DNA from: Rhodoblastus acidophilus
GTDB lineage: Bacteria; Pseudomonadota; Alphaproteobacteria; Rhizobiales; Beijerinckiaceae
DNA length: 43,526 nt
Direction: 5' to 3'
Assembly (NCBI RefSeq): GCF_025961575.1
Contig: NZ_JAOQNX010000038.1
Coordinates: 1-43,526, forward strand
Shown here piece after piece: positions 1-8,023 of this stretch. Under the pieces are notes generated by a model. The model was not told the origin of the DNA, made no database searches, and worked only from the letters and a program-made list of their open reading frames with translations. A program made the position numbers and the translations under genes. Numbering within the stretch: the stretch's first letter is position 1; each line of letters begins with the position of its first letter.

Positions 1-384
1 GGTCTGGGGCGCGAACGCGCCGACGCCATGGTGCGCCTCGGCGACGTGGAGCGCGCCGGCGTGTCCTTCTCGCTCCATTCCGACATGCCGATGGCGCCGG
101 GGCAGCCGCTGTTCCTGATGCATTGCGCGGTCAACCGCACAACCGCGTCGGGACGCGTCGCCGCGCCGGAGCAGCGCGTCAGCCGGCTGGGCGCGCTGAA
201 GGGGGTTACGCTCGACGCCGCCCATTCCTTGCGCCTGGAAAACGAAATCGGCAGCATCGTTACGGGCAAACGCGCCAATCTCACCATCCTCGGCGACAAT
301 CCGCTGACGGTCGATGCGTCGGGGATCAAGGACATCGCCGTCTGGGGCACGGTGCAGGAGGGACGGGTGCTGCCGGTGAAATAG
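1..384 (+). CDS. Amidohydrolase, C-terminal part (5' end outside window)
   Basis: The reading frame is open from the first base, so this is the last 127 residues of a longer protein. The end looks like the metal-dependent amidohydrolase superfamily (YtcJ/imidazolonepropionase-like). A late HSDMPMAPGQP segment resembles the strand carrying the metal-binding Asp. It is followed by a helix with LGALKGVTLDAA and the characteristic closing sandwich strand GSIVTGKRANLTIL with DNPL. In this family these close the TIM barrel onto the small beta domain. The substrate cannot be told from the fragment. It ends 16 bases before the convergent DsbA-fold gene. Confidence 0.75.
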   Translation, partial: GLGRERADAMVRLGDVERAGVSFSLHSDMPMAPGQPLFLMHCAVNRTTASGRVAAPEQRVSRLGALKGVTLDAAHSLRLENEIGSIVTGKRANLTILGDNPLTVDASGIKDIAVWGTVQEGRVLPVK

Positions 385-400
385 AAGGGCGGCTTGAACT

Positions 401-1018
401 TCACGCCGGGACGGTGAACGGCGCGCGGCCGCTGGCGAGGGCGTCGTCGAGCAGGTCGAGACGGTCCTGTCCCCAGAAAATCTCGCCGTCGAGCAGATAG
501 CTCGGCGAGCCGAATACGCCGGCCGCCTGCGCGCTTGAAAAATTTGCGGCATAGAGCGCCGCGGCTTCCGGCGTTCCGGCGCGCAAAACCCAGGCGGGAT
601 CGTCGCCGCTTTCGCGCAGCGCGGCCGTGATTTCCTTGTCGTCGGCCATGTTGCGGTTCTGCTCGAAGATCGCGGCGAAGGCGCGGGCGATGAAGGCGCT
701 GGGGTCGACCTCTTGCGCCATGGCGCAGATCACGTGGTCGGCGCGCGTGGGATCGAACGGCCAGAAACGCGGCCGCAGGTGAAAATTCAGGCCGCGCTTG
801 TCACGCCAGCGTTGCAGCTCGACCATGCGATAGGCCTGGCGGAACGGATGGCGCTTGGGCAGGGGCAGGCCGCCGGTCTCCGGAAACAGCTCCATGAGAG
901 CCACTGGACGAAAATCCAGAGCGAGCGCGTGTTTGGCCGCGAGCCGCAGCAGTTCGGAATGGCCGATATAGGCCCAGGGCGACAGCAGCGAGAAATAGAC
1001 GGTCAGACGTCGTCCCAT
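401..1018 (-). CDS. DsbA-family oxidoreductase, 2-hydroxychromene-2-carboxylate isomerase-like
   Basis: A 205-residue thioredoxin-fold protein. It begins with a beta strand LTVYFSLLSPWAYIG, typical of HCCA isomerase/GST-kappa proteins. Ser takes the place of the CxxC cysteines in this position, so it is not a disulfide oxidase. The late GVFGSPSYLLDGEIFWGQDRLDLL segment is the family's cis-Pro and substrate/GSH-binding end. Known members isomerise hydroxychromene carboxylates in aromatic degradation or act as glutathione transferases; the substrate here is unknown. The start at 1018 is preferred because AAAGGGGA lies just upstream. An upstream start in the same frame (1093) would add 25 residues and run into the MerR terminator. 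Confidence 0.8.
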   Translation of the reverse strand: MGRRLTVYFSLLSPWAYIGHSELLRLAAKHALALDFRPVALMELFPETGGLPLPKRHPFRQAYRMVELQRWRDKRGLNFHLRPRFWPFDPTRADHVICAMAQEVDPSAFIARAFAAIFEQNRNMADDKEITAALRESGDDPAWVLRAGTPEAAALYAANFSSAQAAGVFGSPSYLLDGEIFWGQDRLDLLDDALASGRAPFTVPA

Positions 1019-1070
1019 CGCATCCCCTTTCGAGATGCGGCAGTCTATCACTTCACCCGATGGAGCGGAC

Positions 1071-1106
1071 AAGAAAAAGCCCGCTGGAGGCATGCCTCGA
1101 GCGGGC
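1071..1106 (-). terminator. Rho-independent terminator of the merR-like gene
   Basis: On the minus strand, GCCCGCT pairs with AGCGGGC around an inner GAGGC/GCCTC stem, followed by TTTTTCTT. It lies directly after the MerR gene and before the DsbA-fold gene, so the two are probably separate transcription units. Confidence 0.8.
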
Positions 1107-1133
1107 GCATTATGTTTGCATTCCAGTTGCCCT

Positions 1134-1553
1134 TCAGGCGGCGTTGGTCACCAGTTTCTGGTGGACGGCCCGCAGTTCCGCGATGGCCTGGTCGAGATCC
1201 GCGCGGCGCTCTTCGAGATGGCGCAGTTGCGACAGGACCATTTTCTCATCCAGCGCGAAATCGCCGGCCTTGGGTCCGCGTTCCTGTTCGGCTTCGAGCA
1301 GGTCGGCGATCTCGGTGAGGGTGAAGCCGAGATGCTTGCCCTTCAGAATCATCTGAAGACGCACTTTTTGGGCGCCGTCGTAGAAGCGCGCGCCGCCGCG
1401 GCGGATCGGCTTCAGCAGGCCGCGCTGTTCATAGAAGCGCAGGGCGCGAAGCGTGACGCCGTACAGGCGAGACACTTCTCCAATCGTGAGCATTTCCGGA
1501 CTGTTAGCGTCCGCCTCGAAGGCGGAGCTGTGGAGCAGGGCGCTTGCGTTCAT
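1134..1553 (-). CDS. MerR family transcriptional regulator
   Basis: 139 residues. A winged helix-turn-helix lies at about residues 22-90: LTIGEVSRLYGVTLRALRFY, then EQRGLLKP and the wing residues GARFYD. A C-terminal antiparallel coiled coil (LSQLRHLEERRADLDQAIAEL) is the dimer helix. MerR proteins bind between stretched -35/-10 elements and untwist the promoter when activated. The only cysteine-like metal-binding positions expected of metal sensors are absent, so the signal is probably organic or oxidative, not a metal. Its own promoter (1570-1599) has an 18-base spacer. The gene diverges from the podJ-like gene and is followed by a terminator. Confidence 0.85.
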   Translation of the reverse strand: MNASALLHSSAFEADANSPEMLTIGEVSRLYGVTLRALRFYEQRGLLKPIRRGGARFYDGAQKVRLQMILKGKHLGFTLTEIADLLEAEQERGPKAGDFALDEKMVLSQLRHLEERRADLDQAIAELRAVHQKLVTNAA

Positions 1554-1569
1554 GGACGTGATCCTCGTG

Positions 1570-1599
1570 GTTATCGAATCGGTACGCGCTACACGTCAA
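1570..1599 (-). promoter_or_regulatory. Candidate promoter of the merR-like gene
   Basis: Minus strand TTGACG (1599-1594), an 18-base spacer, then GATAAC (1575-1570). The expected transcription start would be only about 10 bases before the ATG at 1553, giving a very short leader. Assigned by eye. Confidence 0.45.
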
Positions 1600-1673
1600 G
1601 GTTGTACCGCAGGTTAATAGCGGTTGCAATCCCCTTTGGTAAGCATTTTCGCAAGGAGCCCGGAAATCCTGGG

Positions 1674-1689
1674 TTAACCGCTTGTTTAC
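1674..1689 (+). promoter_or_regulatory. Possible CtrA-type site upstream of the podJ-like gene
   Basis: TTAAC, then a spacing of seven bases between TTAA and TTTA, then C: close to the CtrA consensus TTAA-N7-TTAA. It lies 120 bases before the podJ-like start. podJ in Caulobacter is cell-cycle controlled, which makes the position meaningful, but one site found by eye is weak evidence. Confidence 0.35.
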
Positions 1690-1808
1690 CCTAAACAGAG
1701 AAAGTTGCGCTGTAGGTTCGTCGATTGGCGCCGCTGGGGAAACCGCGAAGCCGGCGCGAGTCTCAGGCGGCGCGCCGGATTCTGTCCGGAAAACCAGAGT
1801 TTTGGGCG

Positions 1809-4800
1809 ATGAGCAGAGCGGTACCCTGGAGCATAAAGGGCGTCGATTTCGACGCCCGCGAGGCGGCGAAGGAGGCGGCCCGCAGGGACGGGCTCTCGCT
1901 GGGCCAATGGATGAATCGCGCCATTGCGGAGCGCGCCGCCGAGACCGGAGCGGACGGTCAGGATTTCGACGCCGACGAGCGGCTGGAGGCGGTGGCGGCG
2001 CAGCTCGCGCGTCTGAGCCGGGAAGCCGAGTCAGGCGCGCGCGGGAAAAGCCAAGGCCGCGAGAGCCGCGACCCCGAAAGCCGCGAAACCGAAACGCGCG
2101 ACCCCGAAAGCCGCGACATCTGGCGCGCGCCGGAGCGCGCCGAACCGCAGTCGCGCGAAGACCAGCCTGAGGAGCGCGCGGAGCCGCGTCGGCGCGCGTC
2201 CGACGATTGGCGTGATTCGCTTGCCGAGCCCGAACCGCGCAAGCGCCGGGCGCGCGCAAAAACCCGCGGCGCCGTCCGCGAGGCCATCGACGCCGAGGCG
2301 CTGCTGGACAAGGCCGTCGCCGCCTTCGAGAGCCGCACCGAGCGCGCCGAAGCCCGCGCCGCCCGCGCCTTCGCGCAGGTCGCCGAGCGCATCGACAGCG
2401 CCGAGAGCGAGCGCGTCGAAATGCTGACGCAGGTCGACAACCGCCTGGCCGAGCTGGAGACGCATCTCCGCAGGAAGCCGGATGTCGAGCCGCTGCGCGG
2501 CGCCCTCGGCCGACTCGAAACCCGCATCGAGGAACTGGCGCGCCGCGAGCCTGAGCCGCGCGACGACGAAACCCTGCGCAAACTGGATCGTAAATTGTCC
2601 AATCTCCTGTCCCGCGTCGAACGCGCCGAAACCGCCCCCGCCCCCGAGCGCGACGAGCATTTCGCCCGGCTCGAAAAAAGGTTCGACGCGCTGCTGGCGC
2701 GTCTCGACCGGCCCACGCCCGTTCGCACGGAGGCTGCGCGCGCCAACAGCCGGCGGCCCGACATGGAGCAGGCGATCGCCGAGATTTCGGCGCACCAGCG
2801 CGCGCTCGACGCCGCGCCCCGCGCTCCGCGCCCGCAGCCCGCGCCCGAAAAGGCCAGCGCGCCCGCCCCTGTGTTCGACGAACGCTTCGACGTTCTCGCG
2901 CAAAAGCTCGAGCGCATCGTCCAGGCCAGCGCCGCGCCGCAGGAGGATCGCCGCATCGACCGGCTGCAAAGCGGCATCGAGGCCTTGTCCAAGCGCATCG
3001 AGGACATGCGCGGCGAATTTGCGACGCTCAAGGCCGGCGCGCGCGACCAGGTTTCGCCTCAAGTCGAAAAGGCGCTCCGCGAGCTCTCGGTGAAGGTCGA
3101 GGCGCTGGCGAGCGTCGCCGCCGCGCCGAGCGCGCTCAAGGATGTCGCGGGATTGCGCGGCGAATTGTCGGGCCTGAGCCGTTCGCTGGGCGATCTCGCC
3201 CCGCGCGGCGCCGTCGCCTCGCTGGAAAGCGCCATGCGCGAACTGGCGAATCGCGTCGAGACCACCCGCTCCACTGTCGAGCGGGTCGCACAGAGCCGCG
3301 GCGGTCCCGATCCGGAGGATCTCAGCCGTCAGCTCGCGGAAATCAGCCGGGGGTTGAGCGACGTCGCCCCGCGCGGCGCCGTCGCCGGCCTGGAAGAGGC
3401 GGTGCGCGATCTCGGCGCGCGCGTCGACACCGCCCGCGAGATCATGGCGACCGCCAGCGAGCGCCATCTCGACGCCGCGCCGGATTTCGACGCGCTGCAC
3501 CGGCGGCTGGCCGAAATCGCCAATGGACTGGGCGAGGTCGCGCCGCGCGACGCGGTGGTCGGGCTCGAGGAGGCGGTGCGCGACCTGAGCGGGCGCGTCG
3601 AATCGACCCGCGCCTTCATCGAGCGCGCCCCCGCCGGCGCCAGCGCCGCAGAAATCGAATCTCTGGGCCAGCAAGTCGCCGCGATGAGTCGTGCGCTAAC
3701 CGATGTCGCGCCGCGCAGCCAGATCGCCGCGCTTGATCTCGCCGTGCGCGAGCTCGGCGCCCGGCTCGAGCGATCGCGCGACGAGGGTCTGCGCGACGCC
3801 GTGCTCGCGCCCATCGAGACGCTGGCCGCCGACATGCGGCGCGCGGTCGCCGAGATCGGCGCCTCGGCCAATCTGGACGGCGTCGGCCGGCAGATCGCCC
3901 AGCTCGAGGAAAAGATCGAGGAGTTGCGCCGGAATGGCGCCGAGCGCAGCGAATTCCTCAACGCCTGCGACCAGTCGGACGCGCTGCGCGTCAGCATCGC
4001 CGCGGCGCTCGAGCGGATGGAGCCGCTGGAGCGCATGGAGCGGCAGGTCGCGAGCCTCACCGATCGCCTCGAGGCCTTGTCGCGCCAGTCGAACGAGGTC
4101 CGCAACGCCCAGGAAAACGGGCTGGCGCGCAACGAGGCCAATTGGCGCGAGATCGGCTCGCGCCTCGACGATCTCGCCGTGCGCATCGACCGCGCCGCCG
4201 ACCTGCGCCAGGACCCGCATCCGGGCGAGGAGCGGCGCTTCGACGAGATTTCGCGCCGGCTGGATTTCATGCATCAGGCGCTCGCCGAACGCATCGACGG
4301 CGCTTCGAGCGCCCCGCAGGGGCAGCCCGGCCTGGAGCCGCTGCTGCGCGCGCTCGCCGACCGCCTGGAAAACGCCATGGCGCCGCAGGCGGACGCGCGC
4401 GCCGTCGAGGCGCTGGAGCGCCAGATGGCGGAGGTCACCGAACGCCTCGAGCGCGGCGCCGCCCATGGCGCCATGCAATTGCAGCAGGCGCTCGCCGATC
4501 TGGCGGCGCGGTTGGAGGAGGGGCGCCAGAGCGACCGCGAGATCGCCCGCGACGTGGCGCGCGAAACCCTGCGCGAGGCGCTGGCCCATCTGCCGACCGC
4601 CGAAGGGCTCAGCGAGCAGGCCGCGCGGGAGATCGCCGACCTGCGCGAAAAGCACGAACATTCCGACCGGCGCGCCCAGCAGACGCTGTCGGCGGTGCAC
4701 GAGACCCTGGAAAAAGTCGTCGACCGGCTGGCCATGCTGGAGGAGGACGTTCAGGAGACGCGCGCGGCGGTTCCGGCCGCGCGGGGGGACGCCGACCAGG

Positions 4801-6161
4801 CGGCGCGCGCCGCCGCTCCGTCGCCGCGCGCCGCCGCCTATGACTTCGACGATCCCGATTCCCTGCTGGTCGAGCCCGGCGCCGGACGGCCCGCCGCGGC
4901 GGGCCGCGCCGCGGCCGACGCGCTGAGCCTGAAACCCTCGCGCGACGACGAGGACGCGCTGTCGTCCGGCGCGAAAGGCGCCGCCAATTATATCGAGGTG
5001 GCGCGCCGCGCGCTTGCCGCCCGCGCCGCCGCCGACGCCCAGGCGCAGGCCGAGGCCCAGGCGCAGCGCGGTCCGCGCGGCGTCGGCGCCGCCGCCGAAC
5101 GCGCCAAGGAAAAAATCGCGCGTCCGCTCCTGTCCGGCGAGAAGCGCGCCGGGGCGCGCCGGGGCATGCTGCTGGCCGCCGGCGCCTCCGTCCTCGCGCT
5201 CGGCGCGGTCCAACTCTACCGCATCGCCCTGGCGCCCGCCGACGTGCTGGCGCCGGTCGCGCCCGTGGCGGTCGACGTGGCGCCGGCCTCGCCGGCCGCG
5301 TCTTCGGCTCCCGCTCCGTCGTCTGTGGCCGCTCCGGCTGCGCCTGCCGCCCCGGCCGCCGCGCCGGCGCCCGACGCGTCCGCCCCCGCGTCGCCCCCGA
5401 CCTTCTCGCCGCTGGCCCCCGCCAAGGCGCCGGGCGCCCGCACCAGCCTGCCCGATCCGCTCGCGGTCGGCTCCATCGGGCCGCGCACGTCCAATATGGC
5501 GGCGATCCAGGCCGGCGCGCAGGCCGCCAGCCTGCAGGAGCAGGCGGACAAGGGCGACGCCGCCGCGCAATTCGACCTCGGCGCCCGCTACGCCGATGGC
5601 CGGGGCGTCGACCGCGATCCCGCCGCCGCGCTGCAATGGTTCGAAAAAGCCGCCGCGCAGGGCCAGGCCCAGGCCGAATATCGGCTGGGCGTGATCTATG
5701 AAAAGGGATTGGGCGTCACCCGCGATGCGGCGAAGGCGCGCGACTATTACGAGAAGGCCGCCACCCAGGGCCATGTGCGCGCCATGCACAATCTCGCGGT
5801 GATCCAGGCTGAGGGCGTCGACGGCAAGCCCGACTATGCCGGAGCCGCGCAATGGTTCCGTCGCGCCGCCGAATATGGGGTCCGCGACAGCCAGTTCAAT
5901 CTCGCCATTCTCTACGCGCGGGGCATGGGGCTGACCCAGAACATGACGCTGTCCTATGTCTGGTTCGCGGCCGCCGCGAATCAGGGCGACGCCGACGCGG
6001 CGAAAAAGCGCGACGAGGTCGGGGGGCGGCTGTCGGCCTCCGAATTGGCCGCGGCGAAGAAACAGGCCGCGGCGTTCAAGGCGCGCAGCGCCGATCCCGC
6101 GGTCAACGAGCCGCCGGTCGCCGCCGCGACGGGGCGCCCGCAGGCTTCGGCCAAGATTTAA
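1809..6161 (+). CDS. podJ: PodJ-like polar localization factor (coiled coil, one TM, Sel1 repeats)
   Basis: 1450 residues. The N-terminus has the conserved motif AVPWSIKGVDFDAREAAKEA and a GLSLGQWMN segment, which is why the ATG at 1809 is chosen over an in-frame ATG at 1725. Residues about 60-1080 are charged and helical, with long coiled-coil stretches. Inside are four repeats of 56-58 residues, each carrying AP-R---V--LE-AVREL--RVE-TR. One transmembrane helix (GMLLAAGASVLALGAVQLYRIAL) lies at about residues 1118-1141, followed by a Pro/Ala-rich linker and four to five Sel1 repeats at about 1240-1415 (for example GDAAAQFDLGARYADGRGV). Known PodJ has cytoplasmic coiled coils, a single membrane helix and periplasmic Sel1 repeats, and organises a cell pole; the same topology is inferred here. 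It ends at a strong convergent terminator. Confidence 0.8.
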   Translation: MSRAVPWSIKGVDFDAREAAKEAARRDGLSLGQWMNRAIAERAAETGADGQDFDADERLEAVAAQLARLSREAESGARGKSQGRESRDPESRETETRDPESRDIWRAPERAEPQSREDQPEERAEPRRRASDDWRDSLAEPEPRKRRARAKTRGAVREAIDAEALLDKAVAAFESRTERAEARAARAFAQVAERIDSAESERVEMLTQVDNRLAELETHLRRKPDVEPLRGALGRLETRIEELARREPEPRDDETLRKLDRKLSNLLSRVERAETAPAPERDEHFARLEKRFDALLARLDRPTPVRTEAARANSRRPDMEQAIAEISAHQRALDAAPRAPRPQPAPEKASAPAPVFDERFDVLAQKLERIVQASAAPQEDRRIDRLQSGIEALSKRIEDMRGEFATLKAGARDQVSPQVEKALRELSVKVEALASVAAAPSALKDVAGLRGELSGLSRSLGDLAPRGAVASLESAMRELANRVETTRSTVERVAQSRGGPDPEDLSRQLAEISRGLSDVAPRGAVAGLEEAVRDLGARVDTAREIMATASERHLDAAPDFDALHRRLAEIANGLGEVAPRDAVVGLEEAVRDLSGRVESTRAFIERAPAGASAAEIESLGQQVAAMSRALTDVAPRSQIAALDLAVRELGARLERSRDEGLRDAVLAPIETLAADMRRAVAEIGASANLDGVGRQIAQLEEKIEELRRNGAERSEFLNACDQSDALRVSIAAALERMEPLERMERQVASLTDRLEALSRQSNEVRNAQENGLARNEANWREIGSRLDDLAVRIDRAADLRQDPHPGEERRFDEISRRLDFMHQALAERIDGASSAPQGQPGLEPLLRALADRLENAMAPQADARAVEALERQMAEVTERLERGAAHGAMQLQQALADLAARLEEGRQSDREIARDVARETLREALAHLPTAEGLSEQAAREIADLREKHEHSDRRAQQTLSAVHETLEKVVDRLAMLEEDVQETRAAVPAARGDADQAARAAAPSPRAAAYDFDDPDSLLVEPGAGRPAAAGRAAADALSLKPSRDDEDALSSGAKGAANYIEVARRALAARAAADAQAQAEAQAQRGPRGVGAAAERAKEKIARPLLSGEKRAGARRGMLLAAGASVLALGAVQLYRIALAPADVLAPVAPVAVDVAPASPAASSAPAPSSVAAPAAPAAPAAAPAPDASAPASPPTFSPLAPAKAPGARTSLPDPLAVGSIGPRTSNMAAIQAGAQAASLQEQADKGDAAAQFDLGARYADGRGVDRDPAAALQWFEKAAAQGQAQAEYRLGVIYEKGLGVTRDAAKARDYYEKAATQGHVRAMHNLAVIQAEGVDGKPDYAGAAQWFRRAAEYGVRDSQFNLAILYARGMGLTQNMTLSYVWFAAAANQGDADAAKKRDEVGGRLSASELAAAKKQAAAFKARSADPAVNEPPVAAATGRPQASAKI

Positions 6162-6178
6162 GTCAGGTCAAAAATTTG

Positions 6179-6208
6179 GGGCCGCCTTTCCGAGGCGGCC
6201 CGTTTTTT
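6179..6208. terminator. Terminator between the podJ-like gene and sodB
   Basis: GGGCCGCC, an 7-base loop, GGCGGCCC, then G and six T on the plus strand. On the minus strand the hairpin is followed by CAAATTTTT. It sits between two convergent genes and can serve both. Confidence 0.85.
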
Positions 6209-6215
6209 CAAAAAC

Positions 6216-6815
6216 TCAGCCCACGGCTTTTTCGTACTGGGCTTCGACATAGTCCCAGTTCACCAGATTGCCGAGCACGGTCTTGATGAAGTCGGGGCGC
6301 CGGTTGCGGTAGTCGATGTAATAGGCGTGTTCCCAGACATCGACGGTGAGAATCGGCGTCGCGCCGTGAATCAGCGGGTTTTCCGCATTCGGGGTCTTTG
6401 ACACCGCGACCTTGCCGTCCTTGACCTCAAGCCACGCCCAGCCCGAGCCGAACTGCGTCACGCCGGCCTGCGCGAGATCGTCGAGCGCCTTCTCGACCGA
6501 GCCGAACGCTTCCACCAGGGCCTTTTCCACCTTGCCCGGGACCTTGCCGCCGCCGGCCGGCTTCAAATATTTCCAGAATTCGGCGTGGTTGTAGATTTGC
6601 GCGACATTGTTGAACACCGGCGCGCTCTTGCCGTGCGATCCCTTGATCACCTCCTCGATGGACTTGCCTTCCCACTCCGTGCCCTTGATGAGGTTGTTGG
6701 CGTTGGTGACATAGGCCGCATGGTGCTTGTCGTGGTGAAATTCCAGCGTTTCCGCGGACATGTACGGCGCCAGGGCGTCGTAGGCGTAGGGAAGGGGATC
6801 GAGCACAAAGGACAT
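6216..6815 (-). CDS. sodB: Superoxide dismutase [Fe]
   Basis: 199 residues, the normal length for Fe/Mn SOD. The start has AAGGAG six bases upstream. Metal ligands are visible: His in TLEFHHDKHHAAYV, His in the NNVAQIYNHAEFWKYL segment, and Asp/His in VDVWEHAYYIDYRNRR. The Gln of NNVAQ and the overall sequence favour the iron cytosolic type. It converts superoxide to oxygen and peroxide. No signal peptide is present. It is a single-gene unit, divergent from the membrane protein at 6984 and convergent with the podJ-like gene. Confidence 0.95.
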   Translation of the reverse strand: MSFVLDPLPYAYDALAPYMSAETLEFHHDKHHAAYVTNANNLIKGTEWEGKSIEEVIKGSHGKSAPVFNNVAQIYNHAEFWKYLKPAGGGKVPGKVEKALVEAFGSVEKALDDLAQAGVTQFGSGWAWLEVKDGKVAVSKTPNAENPLIHGATPILTVDVWEHAYYIDYRNRRPDFIKTVLGNLVNWDYVEAQYEKAVG

Positions 6816-6983
6816 GTATTGCTCCTTAACGAGAAAGCGGACGTCTCAAGGTAGGGAGCGGGCGCGATTGAGGCAAGAATGAGGGCGCCGAAAGAAGCGG
6901 CCTGATCGCGCGCCGAGCTTAACAAATTTGCGGCTTTGTGCTCAATACGTGGTGTTTGAGTTGTCAAGAGAGGCGTCGCGCCG

Positions 6984-7877
6984 GTGAAAGTGGAACGCAC
7001 GTTGGTCGCCCTGGGGCTCGTTCTGGCCGTCGCAGGGATCGTCGTCGCCGTCAACGGCTATGTTTACGTAAATGTCGATCGCGGGCCGCCCCTGATGATC
7101 TCGGGGACGTTGCTGCTCGGCATCGGCCTGACGCTCGCCGCGCTGGGCTTTATCTTGCGCGAGCTGCAAAAGATTTCCGCCGACGCGTCGAAGGCCGCCC
7201 TGCTGCTCGCCAAGGCCCGCAACGGCCTCGTCGCCGCCGAGCCGCCCGTGGCCGCCAAACCTTTGCCGCCGCTGTCGCCCTTCGAGCCGCCGGCCGCCGC
7301 GCCCGTCGCCGCGCCCTTGCCCAGCGAGCCGGAACCGGCGCCGGCCAAGATCGCGGAGCCCGAGCCCGCCCCGCCGAGCCCGGCGGACATGCTGCGGCGT
7401 CCGTCCTTTCCGCCGCCGCTCGCGCCGCGCCCGGAGCCGCCAAAGTCTTTGGCGTCTTCCCCCTTCTCCTGGATGCTCAAGCCCAATGCCGAAAAGCCCG
7501 CCGCCAAGGCGGAGGACGAGGATTGGCTCGACAAGGCGATCAGCGCGGAGGCCGAGACGGCGAACCGCCCCGGCAAGCAAGAGGAGACGCGCCAGGACGA
7601 GCCGGAGGCCTCGCCGGCGCGCGAGGTGCAGCAGGTGATCCGGCGGGAATTCGGGTTGAGCGCGGAAGAAGAAGCGCCCAAACCGCCAGCGCCCGAGCCG
7701 GCGCCGGAGCCGGAGCCCAAGCCGGAGGTCATCGGCAATTACGAGGCCCATGGCGCGCATTACACCATGTTCGCGGACGGCTCGATCGAAGCCGAGACGC
7801 AGCATGGCGTCTATCGCTTCGCCAGCATCGATGAGCTCAAGCGGTTCATCGAGGGCGAGGAAGAGGCGAAGGCCTGA
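6984..7877 (+). CDS. Membrane-anchored proline-rich protein of unknown function
   Basis: 297 residues from a GTG start. Two transmembrane helices lie at the N-terminus (about residues 6-28, LVALGLVLAVAGIVVAVNGY; and 36-58, MISGTLLLGIGLTLAALGFI), with a short outside loop. Then come about 160 residues very rich in Pro, Ala and Glu, and a conserved-looking C-terminal block (YEAHGAHYTMFADGSIEAET, then GVYRFASIDELKRFIEG). The last block resembles the small beta/alpha motif often found at the end of Rhizobiales inner-membrane hypotheticals. No enzyme motif was recognised. It is divergent from sodB. Confidence 0.75.
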   Translation: MKVERTLVALGLVLAVAGIVVAVNGYVYVNVDRGPPLMISGTLLLGIGLTLAALGFILRELQKISADASKAALLLAKARNGLVAAEPPVAAKPLPPLSPFEPPAAAPVAAPLPSEPEPAPAKIAEPEPAPPSPADMLRRPSFPPPLAPRPEPPKSLASSPFSWMLKPNAEKPAAKAEDEDWLDKAISAEAETANRPGKQEETRQDEPEASPAREVQQVIRREFGLSAEEEAPKPPAPEPAPEPEPKPEVIGNYEAHGAHYTMFADGSIEAETQHGVYRFASIDELKRFIEGEEEAKA

Positions 7878-7911
7878 GCGGTCCCGTCGCGCGAGGCGTT
7901 ATGCGGCGCCG

Positions 7912-7980
7912 CCCTCGTCCTTCGAGACAGCCGCCATAGGGCGTTATAGACGCCCTATGGCGGCTTCCTCAGGATGAGGG
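7912..7980. repeat. Intergenic palindromic repeat element
   Basis: A perfect 16-base stem (7929-7944 with 7950-7965, loop TATAG) is enclosed by a second arm, CCCTCGTCCT against AGGATGAGGG with one G:T pair. The outer arms, including CCTTCGAGAC and CCTCAGGATGAGG, resemble a dispersed palindromic repeat family that I associate with Bradyrhizobium-like genomes. It lies between the convergent genes ending at 7877 and 8024 and may also stop transcription. Confidence 0.7.
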
Positions 7981-8023
7981 CAATTTGTTGTGCCGTGTTT
8001 AAAACAGGCGGCGGTCAAGGCGG

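Noticed and set aside
2031-5852. Very long minus-strand open frames (2031-3674 and 3696-5852) opposite the podJ-like gene
   Set aside because: They mirror the codon bias of the real gene; the products are low-complexity Arg/Gly/Leu with no domain, and the plus strand has a clear family match.
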